From Betaproteobacteria bacterium (GTDB taxonomy: Bacteria > Pseudomonadota > Gammaproteobacteria > Burkholderiales > Rhodocyclaceae), in assembly GCA_016868295.1 (NCBI GenBank), contig VGHJ01000002.1:91456-155455 (forward strand): DNA of 64,000 nt. Reading direction: 5' to 3'. Within the stretch, counting starts at the first letter, position 1. Every line of letters starts with the position of its first letter. The notes below the pieces were generated by a model. That model was not told the origin of the DNA and did no database searches. It saw only the letters and a list, made by a program, of their open reading frames with translations. The translations under genes and the position numbers were made by a program. This document shows positions 7,816 to 17,218 of the stretch, piece by piece.

Positions 7816-10020
7816 TTACGTTTCCGTGTCGAGGAAGCTGCGCAGCTTCTCCGAGCGCGAGGGGTGGCGCAGCTTGCGCAGCGCCTTCGCCTCGATCTGG
7901 CGGATGCGCTCGCGCGTGACGTCGAACTGCTTGCCGACTTCCTCCAGCGTGTGGTCGGTGTTCATTTCGATGCCGAAGCGCATGCGCAGCACCTTGGCCT
8001 CGCGCGGCGTCAGCGTGTCGAGGATCTCCTTGGTGACGTCGCGCAGGCTGGCATACACCGCGGCCTCGGCCGGCGCCAGGGTGGCGGCGTCCTCGATGAA
8101 GTCGCCCAGATGCGAGTCGTCGTCGTCGCCGATCGGCGTCTCCATGGAGATCGGCTCCTTGGAGATCTTGAGGATCTTGCGGATCTTCTCCTCGGGCATT
8201 TCCATCTTCACCGCCAGCGTGGCGGGATCCGGCTCCTGGCCGGTCTCCTGCAGGATCTGGCGCGAGATGCGGTTCATCTTGTTGATGGTCTCGATCATGT
8301 GCACCGGAATGCGGATGGTTCTTGCCTGATCCGCGATCGAGCGTGTAATCGCCTGGCGAATCCACCAGGTGGCGTAGGTCGAGAACTTGTAGCCGCGGCG
8401 GTATTCGAACTTGTCCACCGCCTTCATCAGGCCGATGTTGCCTTCCTGGATGAGGTCGAGGAACTGCAGGCCGCGGTTGGTGTATTTCTTGGCGATGGAG
8501 ATCACCAGGCGCAGGTTGGCCTCGGTCATCTCGCGCTTGGCGCGCCGCGCCTTGGCTTCGCCCGTGGACATCTGCTTGTTGATGTCCTTCAGGTCCTTCA
8601 GCGGGATGCCGATGTGGTTCTGCAGGCCGAGGAGCTTCTGCTGCTCCTCGATGATGGCGGGGGCGGCGCGCATCAGCGTGGCGGCGTAGGGCTTGCCGCC
8701 GGTGACCTCGTGCTTGAGCCACTCGAGGTTGGTCTCGTTGCCGGGAAAGACTTTGATGAAGTGCGGCCGCGGCATGTTGCCCTTCTTGACGCACAGCTCC
8801 TGGATCTTGCGCTCGTGGTTGCGCACGTCCTCCACCATGTGGCGCACCGAGTCGCACAGCCGCTCGATGATGCGCGCGGTGAAACGGATGTTCATCAGCT
8901 CGCCGGAGATCTGCTGCTGCGCCTTGAGGTAGGTCTTTTCGCGCGGGCCCTTCTTCGCCAGCACGTTCTGCATCCTGACGAAGAGGCCGTGGATGGTGGT
9001 GAAGCGCTCCAGCGCGTCGGACTTGAGCTGCAACAGGGAGGCCGATACCGCGCCGCCTTCGCTCTCTTCATCCTCGGCCTCGTCTTCCTCGACGGCGAGT
9101 TCCTCGTTCTCCGCCAGGGCCTCGATGTCTCCCGGTGCGTTCGGATCGATCAGGCCGTCCACCAGCTCGTCGATGCGCATCTCGTCGCGCGCCACCCTGG
9201 CCGCCATGTCCAGCATCTCGGCGATGGTGGTCGGGCAGGCGGAGATTGCCTGCACCATGTGTTTGAGCCCGTCCTCGATGCGCTTGGCGATCTCGATCTC
9301 GCCCTCGCGCGTGAGCAGCTCGACCGAGCCCATCTCGCGCATGTACATGCGCACCGGGTCGGTGGTGCGGCCGAACTCGGATTCGACGGTGGACAGCGCC
9401 TGCTCGGCCTCTTCTTCGATGTCCTCGTCGGCCACCACCGGGGGCGTGGCCTCGGACATGAGCAGGTCCTCGGCGGCCGGCGCCTCGTCGAAAACCTGGA
9501 TGCCCATGTCGCTGAAGGTGCTGATGATCGACTCGATCTGCTCGGCGTCCACCATGTCGTCGGGCAGGTGGTCGTTCACCTCGGCATAGGTGAGGAAGCC
9601 GCGCTCCTTGCCGAGCGCGATCAGGTTCTTCAACCGGGTGCGCCGCGTTTCCAGGTCGATGGGGGCCAGTAGGGTCGGCGCCAGCGGGCTGCGGCCGCGA
9701 CCCCTGCTGCCGCGGCTTTTCAGGACTTCGCGGGCGACCGCCTTGGGTGTCGCGGCGGGAACGGGCGCCGGCGCCGCGATTGGGGGAGCGGCTTCCGCCT
9801 TGCGTCCCTTGGAGACTGTTTTTGCCGGCGCTTTTGCCTGTGATTTCGGCTGGGTCTTCGGCTTGGGCTGGGCCTTGGGGGCCGGCCGCGCAGGCGCCTT
9901 GGCCTTGGCGACGGCCTTCTTGGGCGCCGCCTTGCCCGCCTTCGTGGCCTTGGCCGGTTTGGCGGGGGCTTTGCGTTTCACGGGCGTTTTTGCAGCCGCT
10001 TTGGCTTTGACCTTGGCCAT
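7816..10020 (-). CDS. rpoD: RNA polymerase sigma-70 factor
   Basis: Primary sigma factor, 734 residues. Residues 1-110 are a Lys/Ala/Pro-rich tail ([23 protein letters not shown]...), longer than in E. coli but common in betaproteobacteria. Region 1.1 follows ([24 protein letters not shown]), then the acidic non-conserved region, region 2 ([27 protein letters not shown] and [14 protein letters not shown]), region 3, and region 4 with the helix-turn-helix [22 protein letters not shown]. It is the last gene of rpsU-yqeY-dnaG-rpoD, with 54 bases between it and dnaG. Confidence 0.98.
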   Translation of the reverse strand: MAKVKAKAAAKTPVKRKAPAKPAKATKAGKAAPKKAVAKAKAPARPAPKAQPKPKTQPKSQAKAPAKTVSKGRKAEAAPPIAAPAPVPAATPKAVAREVLKSRGSRGRGRSPLAPTLLAPIDLETRRTRLKNLIALGKERGFLTYAEVNDHLPDDMVDAEQIESIISTFSDMGIQVFDEAPAAEDLLMSEATPPVVADEDIEEEAEQALSTVESEFGRTTDPVRMYMREMGSVELLTREGEIEIAKRIEDGLKHMVQAISACPTTIAEMLDMAARVARDEMRIDELVDGLIDPNAPGDIEALAENEELAVEEDEAEDEESEGGAVSASLLQLKSDALERFTTIHGLFVRMQNVLAKKGPREKTYLKAQQQISGELMNIRFTARIIERLCDSVRHMVEDVRNHERKIQELCVKKGNMPRPHFIKVFPGNETNLEWLKHEVTGGKPYAATLMRAAPAIIEEQQKLLGLQNHIGIPLKDLKDINKQMSTGEAKARRAKREMTEANLRLVISIAKKYTNRGLQFLDLIQEGNIGLMKAVDKFEYRRGYKFSTYATWWIRQAITRSIADQARTIRIPVHMIETINKMNRISRQILQETGQEPDPATLAVKMEMPEEKIRKILKISKEPISMETPIGDDDDSHLGDFIEDAATLAPAEAAVYASLRDVTKEILDTLTPREAKVLRMRFGIEMNTDHTLEEVGKQFDVTRERIRQIEAKALRKLRHPSRSEKLRSFLDTET

Positions 10021-10074
10021 GTCTTTCCTCAGTGTCGGAGGGATGCGGGGAAAACCGCAAATTATATCAAAAAA

Positions 10075-11823
10075 TCAGGCCGAAGCCCCAGGTTTAACTG
10101 ACTGTTTTTGCGCCAATAACTGCTGCAGGCGGCGCACCTCGTCGGGAGCCAGGCCGACGCTCTTCTGCTTGGCGTTGAGGGCGTCGATCTCGCCGCGGAT
10201 GCCTGCCTGGCGCAGGCGCTCGACCGTGTCGGCGAACACGGCTTCGGTGGATTCCTCGTCGAACTCCTGCTCGACGAGTTCACCGAGAATTGCCGAAATG
10301 AGCGGCTCGTGCTGCGTGCCGCGGAAATGTTCGAGTACCATGCCTAAGCCCTCGCCGGCGAGATGTCCATTGGCGACATCGCTGACCAGTGCTGCCAAGG
10401 CATCGCCTTCGGCCAGGCCTTCCGGTATCAGTTCGGCCGGCAGGCGCGCGGCGAGGCCCGGCTGCTGCACGATCAGGCGCAGCAGCTTGCGCGCCATGGG
10501 CGAGGGCGCGCCGCGCGCCGCGCGCGCCGGCGCCCGCTGGCGCACCACGGCCGGCAGTTCGCAGAGGGATTCGATTTCCGCCTGCGAGAAGCCGCTCGCC
10601 TGCGCCAGTTGCTTCACCACCTGCAGGCGCAGCAGCTGCGCCTGCAGGCGTCCGAGCAGCGGCTTGGCGGCGTGCACCAGCTGCGAGCGGCCCTCGGCCG
10701 TGGCGAGGTCCTTGCCGGCCTTGAGTTCCTGCATGAGGAAATCGGTGAGCGGCACGGCCTGGCGCGCCAGCCGGCGGAAGGATTCCGCGCCGTGGGCGCG
10801 CACGTAGCTGTCCGGATCGTCCTCGGGCGGCAGGAACAGGAAGGCGACGGTCTTGTTGTCGGCGACCTGCTCCAGGCTCGCTTCCAGCGCGCGCGCCGCC
10901 GCCTTGCGGCCGGCGTTGTCGCCGTCGAAGCAGAAGATGACGCGGTCGGCATGGCGCAGCAGCTTGTGCACATGGACCGGCGTGGTGGCGGTGCCCAGCG
11001 TCGCCACGGCGTTGCCGACGCCGTGCTGGGCCAGCGCGACGACGTCCATGTAGCCCTCGACGACGATGACGCAATCCTCTTCGCGGATGGCGGCGCGCGC
11101 CTGCAGCAGGCCGTAGAGCTCGCGGCCCTTCTCGAACAGCGGCGTCTCGGGAGAGTTCAGGTATTTGGGTTCCCCCTGTCCGATGACGCGGCCGCCGAAG
11201 CCGATGACATTGCCGCGCGCGTCGAGGATGGGGAACATGATGCGGTCGCGGAAGCGGTCGTAGCGCTTGCCGCCCTCGCCCTCGATGACGAGGCCGCATT
11301 CGACGAGGGCCTTGTTCTGATAATCGGAGAAGATTGCGGCGAGGCCTTGCCAGCCGTCCGGCGCATAGCCGAGGCCGAAACGCGCGGCGATTTCCCCGGT
11401 GAGGCCGCGGCCCCTGAGGTAATCGATGGCCTTCGGGCTGACCTTGAGCTGCTCCTTGTAATGCTTCGCGGCTTGCGACATGACTTCCGTCAGCGGCGCC
11501 GCCTCTGTCTTCAGTCTTCTGTCCTCCGTCCTCTGGAAAGGCACCTGCATGCCGGCGTGCCGGGCAAGCTCCTCGACGCTCTCGACGAAGCCGAGGCCGG
11601 CGTATTCCATGACGAAGCCGATGGCGCTGCCGTGGGCGCCGCAGCCGAAGCAGTGGTAGAACTGCTTCGTCGGACTGACCGAAAAGGAGGGCGTCTTTTC
11701 GCTGTGGAAGGGGCAGCAGGCGACGTAGTTGGCGCCGGCCTTTTTCAGCGGCAGGTAGCGCTCGACGACGTCGATGATGTCGACGCGTCCGAGGAGTTCC
11801 TGGATGAAGGAGTCTGGAATCAC
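10075..11823 (-). CDS. dnaG: DNA primase
   Basis: Makes RNA primers for DNA replication at the replisome. I chose the GTG at 11821-11823 because VIPDSFIQELLGRVDIIDVVERY aligns with the usual MIP.SFI start; an ATG at 11868 would add 15 unlike residues. The CHC2 zinc ribbon is visible (CCPFHSEKTPSF ... FYHCFGC), then the catalytic core and TOPRIM block VIVVEGYMDVVALAQHGV, then the DnaB-binding C-terminal region. Length is 582 residues. Residues around HAGMQVPF carry RTEDRRLKTE, encoded by a pyrimidine/purine-biased repeat-like stretch at 11504-11535. Confidence 0.96.
   Translation of the reverse strand: MIPDSFIQELLGRVDIIDVVERYLPLKKAGANYVACCPFHSEKTPSFSVSPTKQFYHCFGCGAHGSAIGFVMEYAGLGFVESVEELARHAGMQVPFQRTEDRRLKTEAAPLTEVMSQAAKHYKEQLKVSPKAIDYLRGRGLTGEIAARFGLGYAPDGWQGLAAIFSDYQNKALVECGLVIEGEGGKRYDRFRDRIMFPILDARGNVIGFGGRVIGQGEPKYLNSPETPLFEKGRELYGLLQARAAIREEDCVIVVEGYMDVVALAQHGVGNAVATLGTATTPVHVHKLLRHADRVIFCFDGDNAGRKAAARALEASLEQVADNKTVAFLFLPPEDDPDSYVRAHGAESFRRLARQAVPLTDFLMQELKAGKDLATAEGRSQLVHAAKPLLGRLQAQLLRLQVVKQLAQASGFSQAEIESLCELPAVVRQRAPARAARGAPSPMARKLLRLIVQQPGLAARLPAELIPEGLAEGDALAALVSDVANGHLAGEGLGMVLEHFRGTQHEPLISAILGELVEQEFDEESTEAVFADTVERLRQAGIRGEIDALNAKQKSVGLAPDEVRRLQQLLAQKQSVKPGASA
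11504..11535. repeat. Low-complexity TCTTC/GTCCTC stretch inside dnaG
   Basis: The plus strand reads as repeats of CTTCTGTC and CCTCCGTC, coding RTEDRRLKTE on the minus strand. It sits at a variable junction between the zinc ribbon and core. Similar short repeats are widespread in bacterial genomes, mostly between genes. Confidence 0.5.
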
Positions 11824-11901
11824 GTTTTCTGTCTGCGGGAGCGGGCGCCGCCGTCCCCCCGGCCTCAACCCATTATAGGAAAGGCCGGCGCGATTGCCGG
11901 C

Positions 11902-12348
11902 TTATTTGGCCAGCGCCGACTTGACCCGGGCGGAGACCTGGGCCATGTCGGCGCGTCCGGCCAGCTTCGGCTTCAGCACCGCCATCACCTTGCCCATGTC
12001 CTGCATGCCGGCCGCGCCGCTGGTGGCGACGGCCTCGGCCACGGCGGCCTGGATTTCGGCTTCCGACAAGGCCTGCGGCATGTAGGCCGTGAGCACCTCG
12101 ACCTCGAATTCCTCGGCGTCGGCCAGCTCCTGGCGCCCGGCCGACTCGTACTGGGCGATGGAGTCGCGGCGCTGCTTGAGCATCTTGTCGATCACCGACA
12201 GCACGGCCGCGTCGTCCAGTTCGACGCGCTCGTCGACTTCCTTCTGCTTGACGGCGGCCAGCAGCAGGCGGATGGCGCCCAGGCGCGCGGTTTCGCGCGC
12301 CTTCATGGCGGTCTTCATGTCCTCGTTGATGCGTGACTTGAGATTCAT
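11902..12348 (-). CDS. GatB/YqeY-domain protein
   Basis: A 148-residue YqeY protein, related to the tRNA-binding tail of the GatB amidotransferase subunit; cellular role uncertain. The start MNLKSRINEDMKTAMKARE is preceded by GGAG. Family blocks: RLGAIRLLLAAVKQKEVDER, VIDKMLKQRRDSIAQYESAGRQELADAEEFEVEVLTAYMPQALSEAEI and GKVMAVLKPKLAGRADM. It lies between rpsU and dnaG in the macromolecular synthesis operon, a very common position for this family, which suggests a link to translation or tRNA quality control. Confidence 0.9.
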   Translation of the reverse strand: MNLKSRINEDMKTAMKARETARLGAIRLLLAAVKQKEVDERVELDDAAVLSVIDKMLKQRRDSIAQYESAGRQELADAEEFEVEVLTAYMPQALSEAEIQAAVAEAVATSGAAGMQDMGKVMAVLKPKLAGRADMAQVSARVKSALAK

Positions 12349-12368
12349 GGCGCTCTCCAAAATGCGAA

Positions 12369-12411
12369 AGCCACGGATCACACGGAGAGGGTTTCCGTGT
12401 TCGCCGTGGCT
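12369..12411. terminator. Hairpin between rpsU and yqeY
   Basis: Nested stems: AGCCACGG (12369-12376) with CCGTGGCT (12404-12411), and inside it CACGGA with TCCGTG. On the minus strand a weak T-rich tail (CTTTCGCATTTT) follows. A partial terminator or processing site here would give more rpsU than dnaG/rpoD message, as known for the E. coli operon. Confidence 0.6.
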
Positions 12412-12442
12412 GCGTGCTTCGGGCAGTCCGGACGGACTGCGT

Positions 12443-12655
12443 TCAGTACATCTTCGGCGGCAGCATCTGGCTGCGGATGCGCTTGTGATGGCGCTTCACC
12501 GCAGCGGAGAGCTTGCGCTTGCGCTCGGCCGTGGGCTTCTCGTAGAACTCGCGCGAACGCAACTCGGTCAGCAGACCGGTTTTCTCGATGGCGCGCTTGA
12601 AGCGGCGGATGGCCACTTCGAACGGCTCGTTTTCCTTGACGCGGATGCCAGGCAT
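12443..12655 (-). CDS. rpsU: 30S ribosomal protein S21
   Basis: Small basic protein of the 30S subunit, 70 residues, [48 protein letters not shown]... matching S21 along its whole length. It heads the operon rpsU-yqeY-dnaG-rpoD, and a strong sigma-70 promoter lies 35 bases upstream. A small palindrome (GCAGTCCG/CGGACTGC) sits directly after its stop codon. Confidence 0.97.
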   Translation of the reverse strand: MPGIRVKENEPFEVAIRRFKRAIEKTGLLTELRSREFYEKPTAERKRKLSAAVKRHHKRIRSQMLPPKMY

Positions 12656-12689
12656 GCGGATAAACCCTGCTTAACTGGGAAAGCCGCGC

Positions 12690-12718
12690 ATTATAGCCGC
12701 ATTTCCGGGAATGTCCAA
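12690..12718 (-). promoter_or_regulatory. Sigma-70 promoter of the rpsU-dnaG-rpoD operon
   Basis: On the minus strand TTGGAC (12713-12718) is followed by 17 bases and a perfect TATAAT (12690-12695). It precedes rpsU by 35 bases and lies in the short divergent gap to tsaD. Confidence 0.85.
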
Positions 12719-12737
12719 CAGCCCGTAGAATGCCCGG

Positions 12738-13748
12738 ATGCTGGTCCTGGGCATCGAATCCTCCTGCGACGAAACCGGCCTGGCCCTCTACGACACGGAG
12801 CGGGGGCTGCTCGCCCATGCCGTCCATTCCCAGATCGACCTGCACGAGGCCTACGGCGGGGTGGTGCCGGAACTGGCCTCGCGCGACCACATCCGGCGCG
12901 TCGTCCCCCTCTTGCGCGGCGTGCTGGACAAGGCGGGTTGCCGTCGGGAGGAGATCGGCGCCGTCGCCTATACGGCCGGCCCCGGTCTGGCAGGGGCCCT
13001 GCTGGTGGGGGCGGGCTTCGCCGAGGCGCTGGCGCTGGCGCTGAACGTGCCGGCCGTGCCGGTGCACCATCTCGAGGGGCACCTGCTCTCGCCCCTGCTC
13101 TCGGCCGACCCGCCGCGCTTTCCCTTCGTCGCCCTGCTGGTCTCGGGCGGGCACACCCAGTTGATGCGGGTGTCCGGCGTCGGCCAATACGAGCTGCTGG
13201 GCGAAACCCTGGACGACGCCGCGGGGGAGGCCTTCGACAAGACGGCCAAGCTGCTCGGCCTGGGCTATCCGGGCGGGCCGCAACTGGCTGCGCTGGCGGT
13301 CCGGGGCCGGCCGGGGCGCCATGCCCTGCCGCGACCGATGCTGCACAGCGGCGACCTGAACTTCAGTTTTTCCGGCCTGAAGACGGCCGTGCTGACACGG
13401 GTGCGGGAACGCAGCCCGGACGAAGGTGAAAAGGCCGACCTGTGCGCCGAATTCCAGGCCGCCATCGTCGAGGTGCTGGCGGCCAAGGCGCTCGCCGCGC
13501 TGAAGGCGATCGCGCTGAAGCAGCTGGTCGTGGCCGGCGGCGTCGGGGCGAATCGCGCCCTGCGCGCGGCGCTCGACGCGGGGGCGCAAGGCATGGGCGC
13601 CCGCGTGTTCTATCCGGAACTCGATCTGTGCACCGACAATGGCGCGATGATCGCCTTCGCCGGGGCGCAGCGACTGACTTTTGCCGCTGCCGCCAAACAA
13701 GCCGGTGGCTTCGGCGTCAGGCCGCGCTGGAATCTTCAGGAGGTTTGA
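12738..13748 (+). CDS. tsaD: tRNA N6-adenosine threonylcarbamoyltransferase
   Basis: Transfers the threonylcarbamoyl group to A37 of ANN-reading tRNAs (t6A) with TsaB and TsaE, in the cytoplasm. ASKHA fold of 336 residues. Visible: [16 protein letters not shown] at the N-terminus, metal-binding HLEGH (about residue 111), [10 protein letters not shown] (about 135), [12 protein letters not shown], and the C-terminal [10 protein letters not shown]. It is divergent from rpsU, a pairing seen in many proteobacteria. The dispersed motif at 13658-13682 encodes [11 protein letters not shown] in the variable C-terminal part. Confidence 0.97.
   Translation: MLVLGIESSCDETGLALYDTERGLLAHAVHSQIDLHEAYGGVVPELASRDHIRRVVPLLRGVLDKAGCRREEIGAVAYTAGPGLAGALLVGAGFAEALALALNVPAVPVHHLEGHLLSPLLSADPPRFPFVALLVSGGHTQLMRVSGVGQYELLGETLDDAAGEAFDKTAKLLGLGYPGGPQLAALAVRGRPGRHALPRPMLHSGDLNFSFSGLKTAVLTRVRERSPDEGEKADLCAEFQAAIVEVLAAKALAALKAIALKQLVVAGGVGANRALRAALDAGAQGMGARVFYPELDLCTDNGAMIAFAGAQRLTFAAAAKQAGGFGVRPRWNLQEV
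13658..13682 (+). repeat. Dispersed 25-bp motif, copy 3 (inside tsaD)
   Basis: CGCCGG, spacer GGCGCAGC, GACTGACTTTT; one change in the first half. The host protein reads AQRLTF here. Confidence 0.82.
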
Positions 13749-14513
13749 ATGGATCTGCCCCGCAACGCGTTCAAGCAGGCCCTGCGCGAAGGCAAACCGC
13801 AAATCGGTCTGTGGTCGGTGCTGGCGAATGCGTCGGTGAGCGAGCTGCTCGGCGCCTCCGGCTTCGACTGGCTGCTCATCGACATGGAGCACGCGCCGAA
13901 CGAGCTGCCGGACGTGCAGGCGCAGCTGCAGGCGCTGCGCGGCTCGAATACGACGGCCATCGTGCGCCCGCCCTGGAACGACATGGTGTGGGTGAAGCGC
14001 GTGCTCGACCTCGGCGCGCAGACCCTGCTGATCCCCTATGTGCAGACGGCCGAGGAGGCGGCGCAGGCAGTCGCCTTCATGCGCTATCCCCCTGCGGGCC
14101 GCCGCGGCGTGGCCGGCGGCACGCGCGCCACGCAGTGGGGACGCATCGGCGATTACTACAAGCGCGTCGAGGAGGAGCTGTGCCTGCTGGTTCAGGTGGA
14201 ATCGCGCGCGGGCCTGGCCAATCTCGACGCCATTGCCGCCACGCCCGGCGTCGATGGTGTGTTCATCGGCCCGGCCGACCTCTCCGCCGACATGGGCCAT
14301 CTGGGCGAGCCGCAGCATCCCGTGGTTCAGGCGGCGATCGCGGACGCGGTGCACCGCGTCCGCGGCGCGGGCAAGGCGGCGGGCATTCTCGCGCGCGGCG
14401 AGGAGGCGGCACGGCGCTGGCTCGATGCCGGTTGCGGTTTCGTCGCGGCGGGGGTGGATGCCGCGCTGCTGGCGCAGGCGGCGGACGGCCTGGCCGGCAA
14501 GCTCAGGAAATAG
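13749..14513 (+). CDS. HpcH/HpaI-type aldolase
   Basis: Class II metal-dependent aldolase of the HpcH/HpaI family, 254 residues, cleaving or forming 4-hydroxy-2-oxo acids such as 4-hydroxy-2-oxoheptanedioate. Visible: FDWLLIDMEHAPNE (about 42-55) with the catalytic His region, RPPWND (about 76), LIPYVQTAEEA, GRRGVAGGTRATQWG, a metal-binding VQVESRAGLANLDAI (Glu about 152), GVDGVFIGPADLSADMG. It starts directly after the tsaD stop, so the two are probably co-transcribed, although no functional link is evident. Its end overlaps plsY (opposite strand) by 11 bases. The physiological substrate cannot be told from the sequence. Confidence 0.88.
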   Translation: MDLPRNAFKQALREGKPQIGLWSVLANASVSELLGASGFDWLLIDMEHAPNELPDVQAQLQALRGSNTTAIVRPPWNDMVWVKRVLDLGAQTLLIPYVQTAEEAAQAVAFMRYPPAGRRGVAGGTRATQWGRIGDYYKRVEEELCLLVQVESRAGLANLDAIAATPGVDGVFIGPADLSADMGHLGEPQHPVVQAAIADAVHRVRGAGKAAGILARGEEAARRWLDAGCGFVAAGVDAALLAQAADGLAGKLRK

Positions 14514-15120
14514 CTTCGTCCTTCTTGTCGCCGATCTTCGGCTCGGTGCCGGCGCGGATGCGCTGCAGATTCTCGCTGTGGCGCCAGTAGAGCAGCAGGG
14601 CGATGCAGAATACCGCCGTGAGCATGTCGCCTGAGCCGATGAAGGCGATCGCGAACAGCGGCGCCGTGATGGCGGCGGCGATGGCGCCGAGCGAGGAATA
14701 GCGGAAGAACCACACCACGCCGGCCCAGACCGCCAGGACGGCAAGGCCGAGCCAGAGATTGAAGCCGAACAGCACGCCGGCGGCGGTGGCGACGCCCTTG
14801 CCGCCGCGGAAGTTGAGGAAGAGTGAGTGGAGGTGGCCGAAGAAGGCGGCGAAGCCGGCGATGGCCGCGTCCTGCGGCTGGGCGCCGTAGGCCGGGCCGA
14901 ACTGTTGGACGAGATACACGGCGAGCCAGCCCTTGGCCGCATCGCCGAGCAGGGTGAACCCGGCGGCCAGTTTGTTGCCGCCGCGCAAGACATTGGTCGC
15001 ACCCGGATTGCCCGAGCCGTAGGTGCGCGGGTCGGCGAGACCGAACAGCCGGCTCGTCACCATGGCGAAAGGGATCGAGCCGAGGAGATAGGCGAAGATG
15101 GCGAAACCGAGCGTAGTCAT
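14503..15120 (-). CDS. plsY: Acyl-phosphate:glycerol-3-phosphate acyltransferase
   Basis: Integral membrane enzyme that makes lysophosphatidic acid from glycerol-3-phosphate and acyl-phosphate; 205 residues, five membrane segments. The three family motifs are visible: YGSGNPGATNVLRGG (about 35-49), GDAAKGWLAVYL and GHLHSLFLNFRGGKGVATAAGVLFG (about 96-120). With plsC at 2660 the window carries both acylation steps of phosphatidic acid synthesis. It is divergent from folB, with 44 bases between the starts. Confidence 0.96.
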   Translation of the reverse strand: MTTLGFAIFAYLLGSIPFAMVTSRLFGLADPRTYGSGNPGATNVLRGGNKLAAGFTLLGDAAKGWLAVYLVQQFGPAYGAQPQDAAIAGFAAFFGHLHSLFLNFRGGKGVATAAGVLFGFNLWLGLAVLAVWAGVVWFFRYSSLGAIAAAITAPLFAIAFIGSGDMLTAVFCIALLLYWRHSENLQRIRAGTEPKIGDKKDEAIS

Positions 15121-15164
15121 GTCGGATCAAATAGAATCTGCCGCATTCTAATCAAAAACAGATC

Positions 15165-15518
15165 ATGGATCGCATCTTCATCGATGAATTGCGCGTAGAG
15201 GCCTGGGTCGGCATCTACCCGCGCGAGCGCGCGGCGCGCCAGACCATCGAGATCAGCCTCGAGTTCGGCGTGCCCGACGCCGCCGCCCAGCACGACGACA
15301 TCGCCGACACCATCGACTACGCCGAAGTGATCGCGCGCATCCGCAAGGAACTCGGCGAGCGCCATTTCAACCTGCTGGAAACCCTGGGGGAATACGTCGT
15401 CGCCCTGCTGACCGAGGATTTCGGCGCGCCGTGGGTGAGGATCTCCATCGCCAAGACCGGCGTGGCGAAAGGCGTCAAGCGCGTCGGCGTGGCGATCGAG
15501 CGCGGAAAGCTCGGCTAG
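15165..15518 (+). CDS. folB: Dihydroneopterin aldolase
   Basis: Folate pathway enzyme converting 7,8-dihydroneopterin to 6-hydroxymethyl-dihydropterin; 117 residues, normal for FolB. Family blocks: MDRIFIDELRVEAWVGIYPRERAARQTIEISLEFG, then DTIDYAEVIARIRKELGERHFNLLETLGEYVV with the catalytic Glu and Tyr region, and VRISIAKTGVAKGVKRVGVAIER. The divergent plsY-folB pair is common in betaproteobacteria. Its stop overlaps the convergent ybaK stop. Confidence 0.95.
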   Translation: MDRIFIDELRVEAWVGIYPRERAARQTIEISLEFGVPDAAAQHDDIADTIDYAEVIARIRKELGERHFNLLETLGEYVVALLTEDFGAPWVRISIAKTGVAKGVKRVGVAIERGKLG

Positions 15519-16006
15519 TCTTTCAGACCGCACTCGACCTGCTGCGGCTGCAGCACGCGCACCAGCGCGTGCGGCTGCACGCCGACGAGGAAGCCGCGCC
15601 GGCCGCCGTTGATGTAGATGAGCGGCAGGTCGAGGATGGTCTGCTCGATGTAGACGGGCAGCTTCTTTTTCATGCCGAAGGGCGAGGTGCCGCCGACCAT
15701 GTAGCCGGTGTGGCGCTGGGCCGACTCCGGCTTGCAGGGCGAGACGCTCTTGGCGCCGATCTGCCGCGCCAGGTTCTTGGTCGACACCTTGCGGTCGCCG
15801 TGCATCAGCACGATGAGCGGCTTGCCGGCCTCGTCCTCCATCACCAGGGTCTTCACCACGGCGTGTTCGTCCACGTTCAATTCGCGTGCCGAGACGCGCG
15901 TGCCGCCATGTTCCTCGTATTCATACAGGTGGTTGGAATGGGCGATGCGGTGCTGTCGCAGAAAGGCGGTCGCGGGGGTCTCGGGAGCGTGGGATTCGTG
16001 TTTCAT
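15515..16006 (-). CDS. ybaK: Cys-tRNA(Pro)/aminoacyl-tRNA deacylase
   Basis: YbaK-type trans-editing enzyme that hydrolyses mischarged Cys-tRNA(Pro); 163 residues. Visible: TPATAFLRQHRIAHSNHLYEY, the invariant Lys block DEHAVVKTLVME, HGDRKVSTKNLARQIGAKSV, GYMVGGTSPFGMKKKLPVYIEQTILDLPLIYINGGRRGFLVGV. It sits alone, convergent with folB with a four-base overlap of the ends. An assignment to YbaK rather than ProX or the ProRS INS domain rests on length and the GGTSPFG block. Confidence 0.9.
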   Translation of the reverse strand: MKHESHAPETPATAFLRQHRIAHSNHLYEYEEHGGTRVSARELNVDEHAVVKTLVMEDEAGKPLIVLMHGDRKVSTKNLARQIGAKSVSPCKPESAQRHTGYMVGGTSPFGMKKKLPVYIEQTILDLPLIYINGGRRGFLVGVQPHALVRVLQPQQVECGLKD

Positions 16007-16321
16007 ATCAGCATTCTACAAAATCGCCCTTGAACTTCGGTCAGGCGGAAACTATAAAGGAATCGGTTCCCATCACATGGAGAACGGACCGGAAGAAGCA
16101 GGAGCGATTGTTTCACCGGAGCACCCTATCGGGATCCATGATCCCGCAGTTGCGCCTCATCGAAGGCGCCGCGCCGAAGCAGGCGCAAAAGAGCCCCGCA
16201 CGCGGGGCTCTTTTATTTCGCGTGACCCGCGATTGGGGGGCTTCTCAATTTGAGGGGAGTCGCGCAGCGACTCACTACGCTCCCCTCTCCCGCTTGCGGG
16301 AGAGGGGGTGGGGGAGAGGGT
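16007..16321. other. Gene-free gap between ybaK and xerD
   Basis: No convincing coding frame. It holds the terminator at 16187-16214 and a CTCTCCC palindrome at 16270-16331. The stretch 16030-16180 has several GGA/CCGG-rich short stems, but I recognise no RNA family. Confidence 0.6.
16187..16214. terminator. Bidirectional terminator downstream of xerD
   Basis: Arms AAAAGAGCCCCGC and GCGGGGCTCTTTT form a 13-bp perfect stem with a two-base centre. A and T flanks give a T-run on both strands, so it can end the xerD operon on the minus strand. Confidence 0.85.
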
Positions 16322-16331
16322 TCACCCCCTG
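16270..16331. repeat. CTCTCCC palindromic intergenic repeat, copy 1
   Basis: Arms CCCCTCTCCCGC (16282-16293) and GCGGGAGAGGGG (16296-16307) are followed by a GGGGGAGAGGG tail. The same 12-base arms recur at 46797-46822. Confidence 0.8.
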
Positions 16332-17218
16332 GGATGATGCTGTGCGTGCAGCTGCTTCAACCGCTCCCGAGCGACGTGGGTATACACCTGCGTGGTCGAA
16401 ATGTCGGCGTGCCCCAGCAGCAGTTGCACCACGCGCAGGTCGGCGCCGTGGTTGATGAGGTGGGTGGCGAAGGCGTGGCGCAGGGTGTGCGGCGACAGGC
16501 GCGCCGGGTCGATGCCGGCGCGCGCGGCATGGCGCTTGACGAGCGTCCAGAACATCTGGCGCGTGAGGCCCGCCGCGCGTCGCGTGACGAACACCGCGTC
16601 GCAGGCGCGGCCTTCCAGCAGTTGCGGCCGCGCCACCGATAGGTACCGCTCCAGCCATTCCAGCGCCACCTGGCCGAGCGGCACCAGGCGTTCCTTCGCG
16701 CCCTTGCCGAAGACGCGCACGACCCCCTCGTTCAGCCCGACCTCGAAGAGCTTCAGCGCGACGAGTTCGGAGACGCGCAGGCCGCTGGCGTAGAGCACCT
16801 CGAGCATGGCGCGGTCGCGCAGCCCGAGCGGCGTTTCGGTGTCCGGCGCGGCGAGCAGGGCCTCCACCTGCGCTTCGGACAGCGTTTTCGGGAAACGCTC
16901 CGGGCGCGGCGGCGGCTCGATATTCAGCGTCGGATCGGCCTTGATTTCTCCGACCGCCAGCAGGTGCTGGTAGAGGCGGCGCAGGGAAGCGATCAGGCGG
17001 CGCTGACTGGTGGGCTTGGCGCGCCGGCTGAAGTCGCGCAGGTAGCCGTGGATGTCGGCCGGCTCGACCTCGGCGAGCGATTTTCCCTGCGGCCGAAGCC
17101 AGGCGGCGAACTGCGCCAGATCGGCGCGGTAGCTGGCGAGCGTGTTCTTCGAGAGGCCCGCTTCCAGCCAGAGCGTGTCGGCGAAGGCGTCGAGCAGTCC
17201 CGCGTTAGTTTCGTTCAT
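16322..17218 (-). CDS. xerD: Tyrosine recombinase XerD
   Basis: With XerC resolves chromosome dimers at dif beside FtsK; 298 residues, standard length. N-terminal SAM-like DNA-binding domain (FADTLWLEAGLSKNTLASYRADLAQFAAWL), then the catalytic domain: first Arg in YASGLRVSELVAL, Lys in GKGAKERLVPLG, the block LSPHTLRHAFATHLINHGADLRVVQLLLGHADISTTQVYTHV carrying His, Arg, His and the nucleophile Tyr. Its start overlaps ogt by 14 bases, placing it at the end of the TRAP transporter operon. Confidence 0.96.
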   Translation of the reverse strand: MNETNAGLLDAFADTLWLEAGLSKNTLASYRADLAQFAAWLRPQGKSLAEVEPADIHGYLRDFSRRAKPTSQRRLIASLRRLYQHLLAVGEIKADPTLNIEPPPRPERFPKTLSEAQVEALLAAPDTETPLGLRDRAMLEVLYASGLRVSELVALKLFEVGLNEGVVRVFGKGAKERLVPLGQVALEWLERYLSVARPQLLEGRACDAVFVTRRAAGLTRQMFWTLVKRHAARAGIDPARLSPHTLRHAFATHLINHGADLRVVQLLLGHADISTTQVYTHVARERLKQLHAQHHPRG

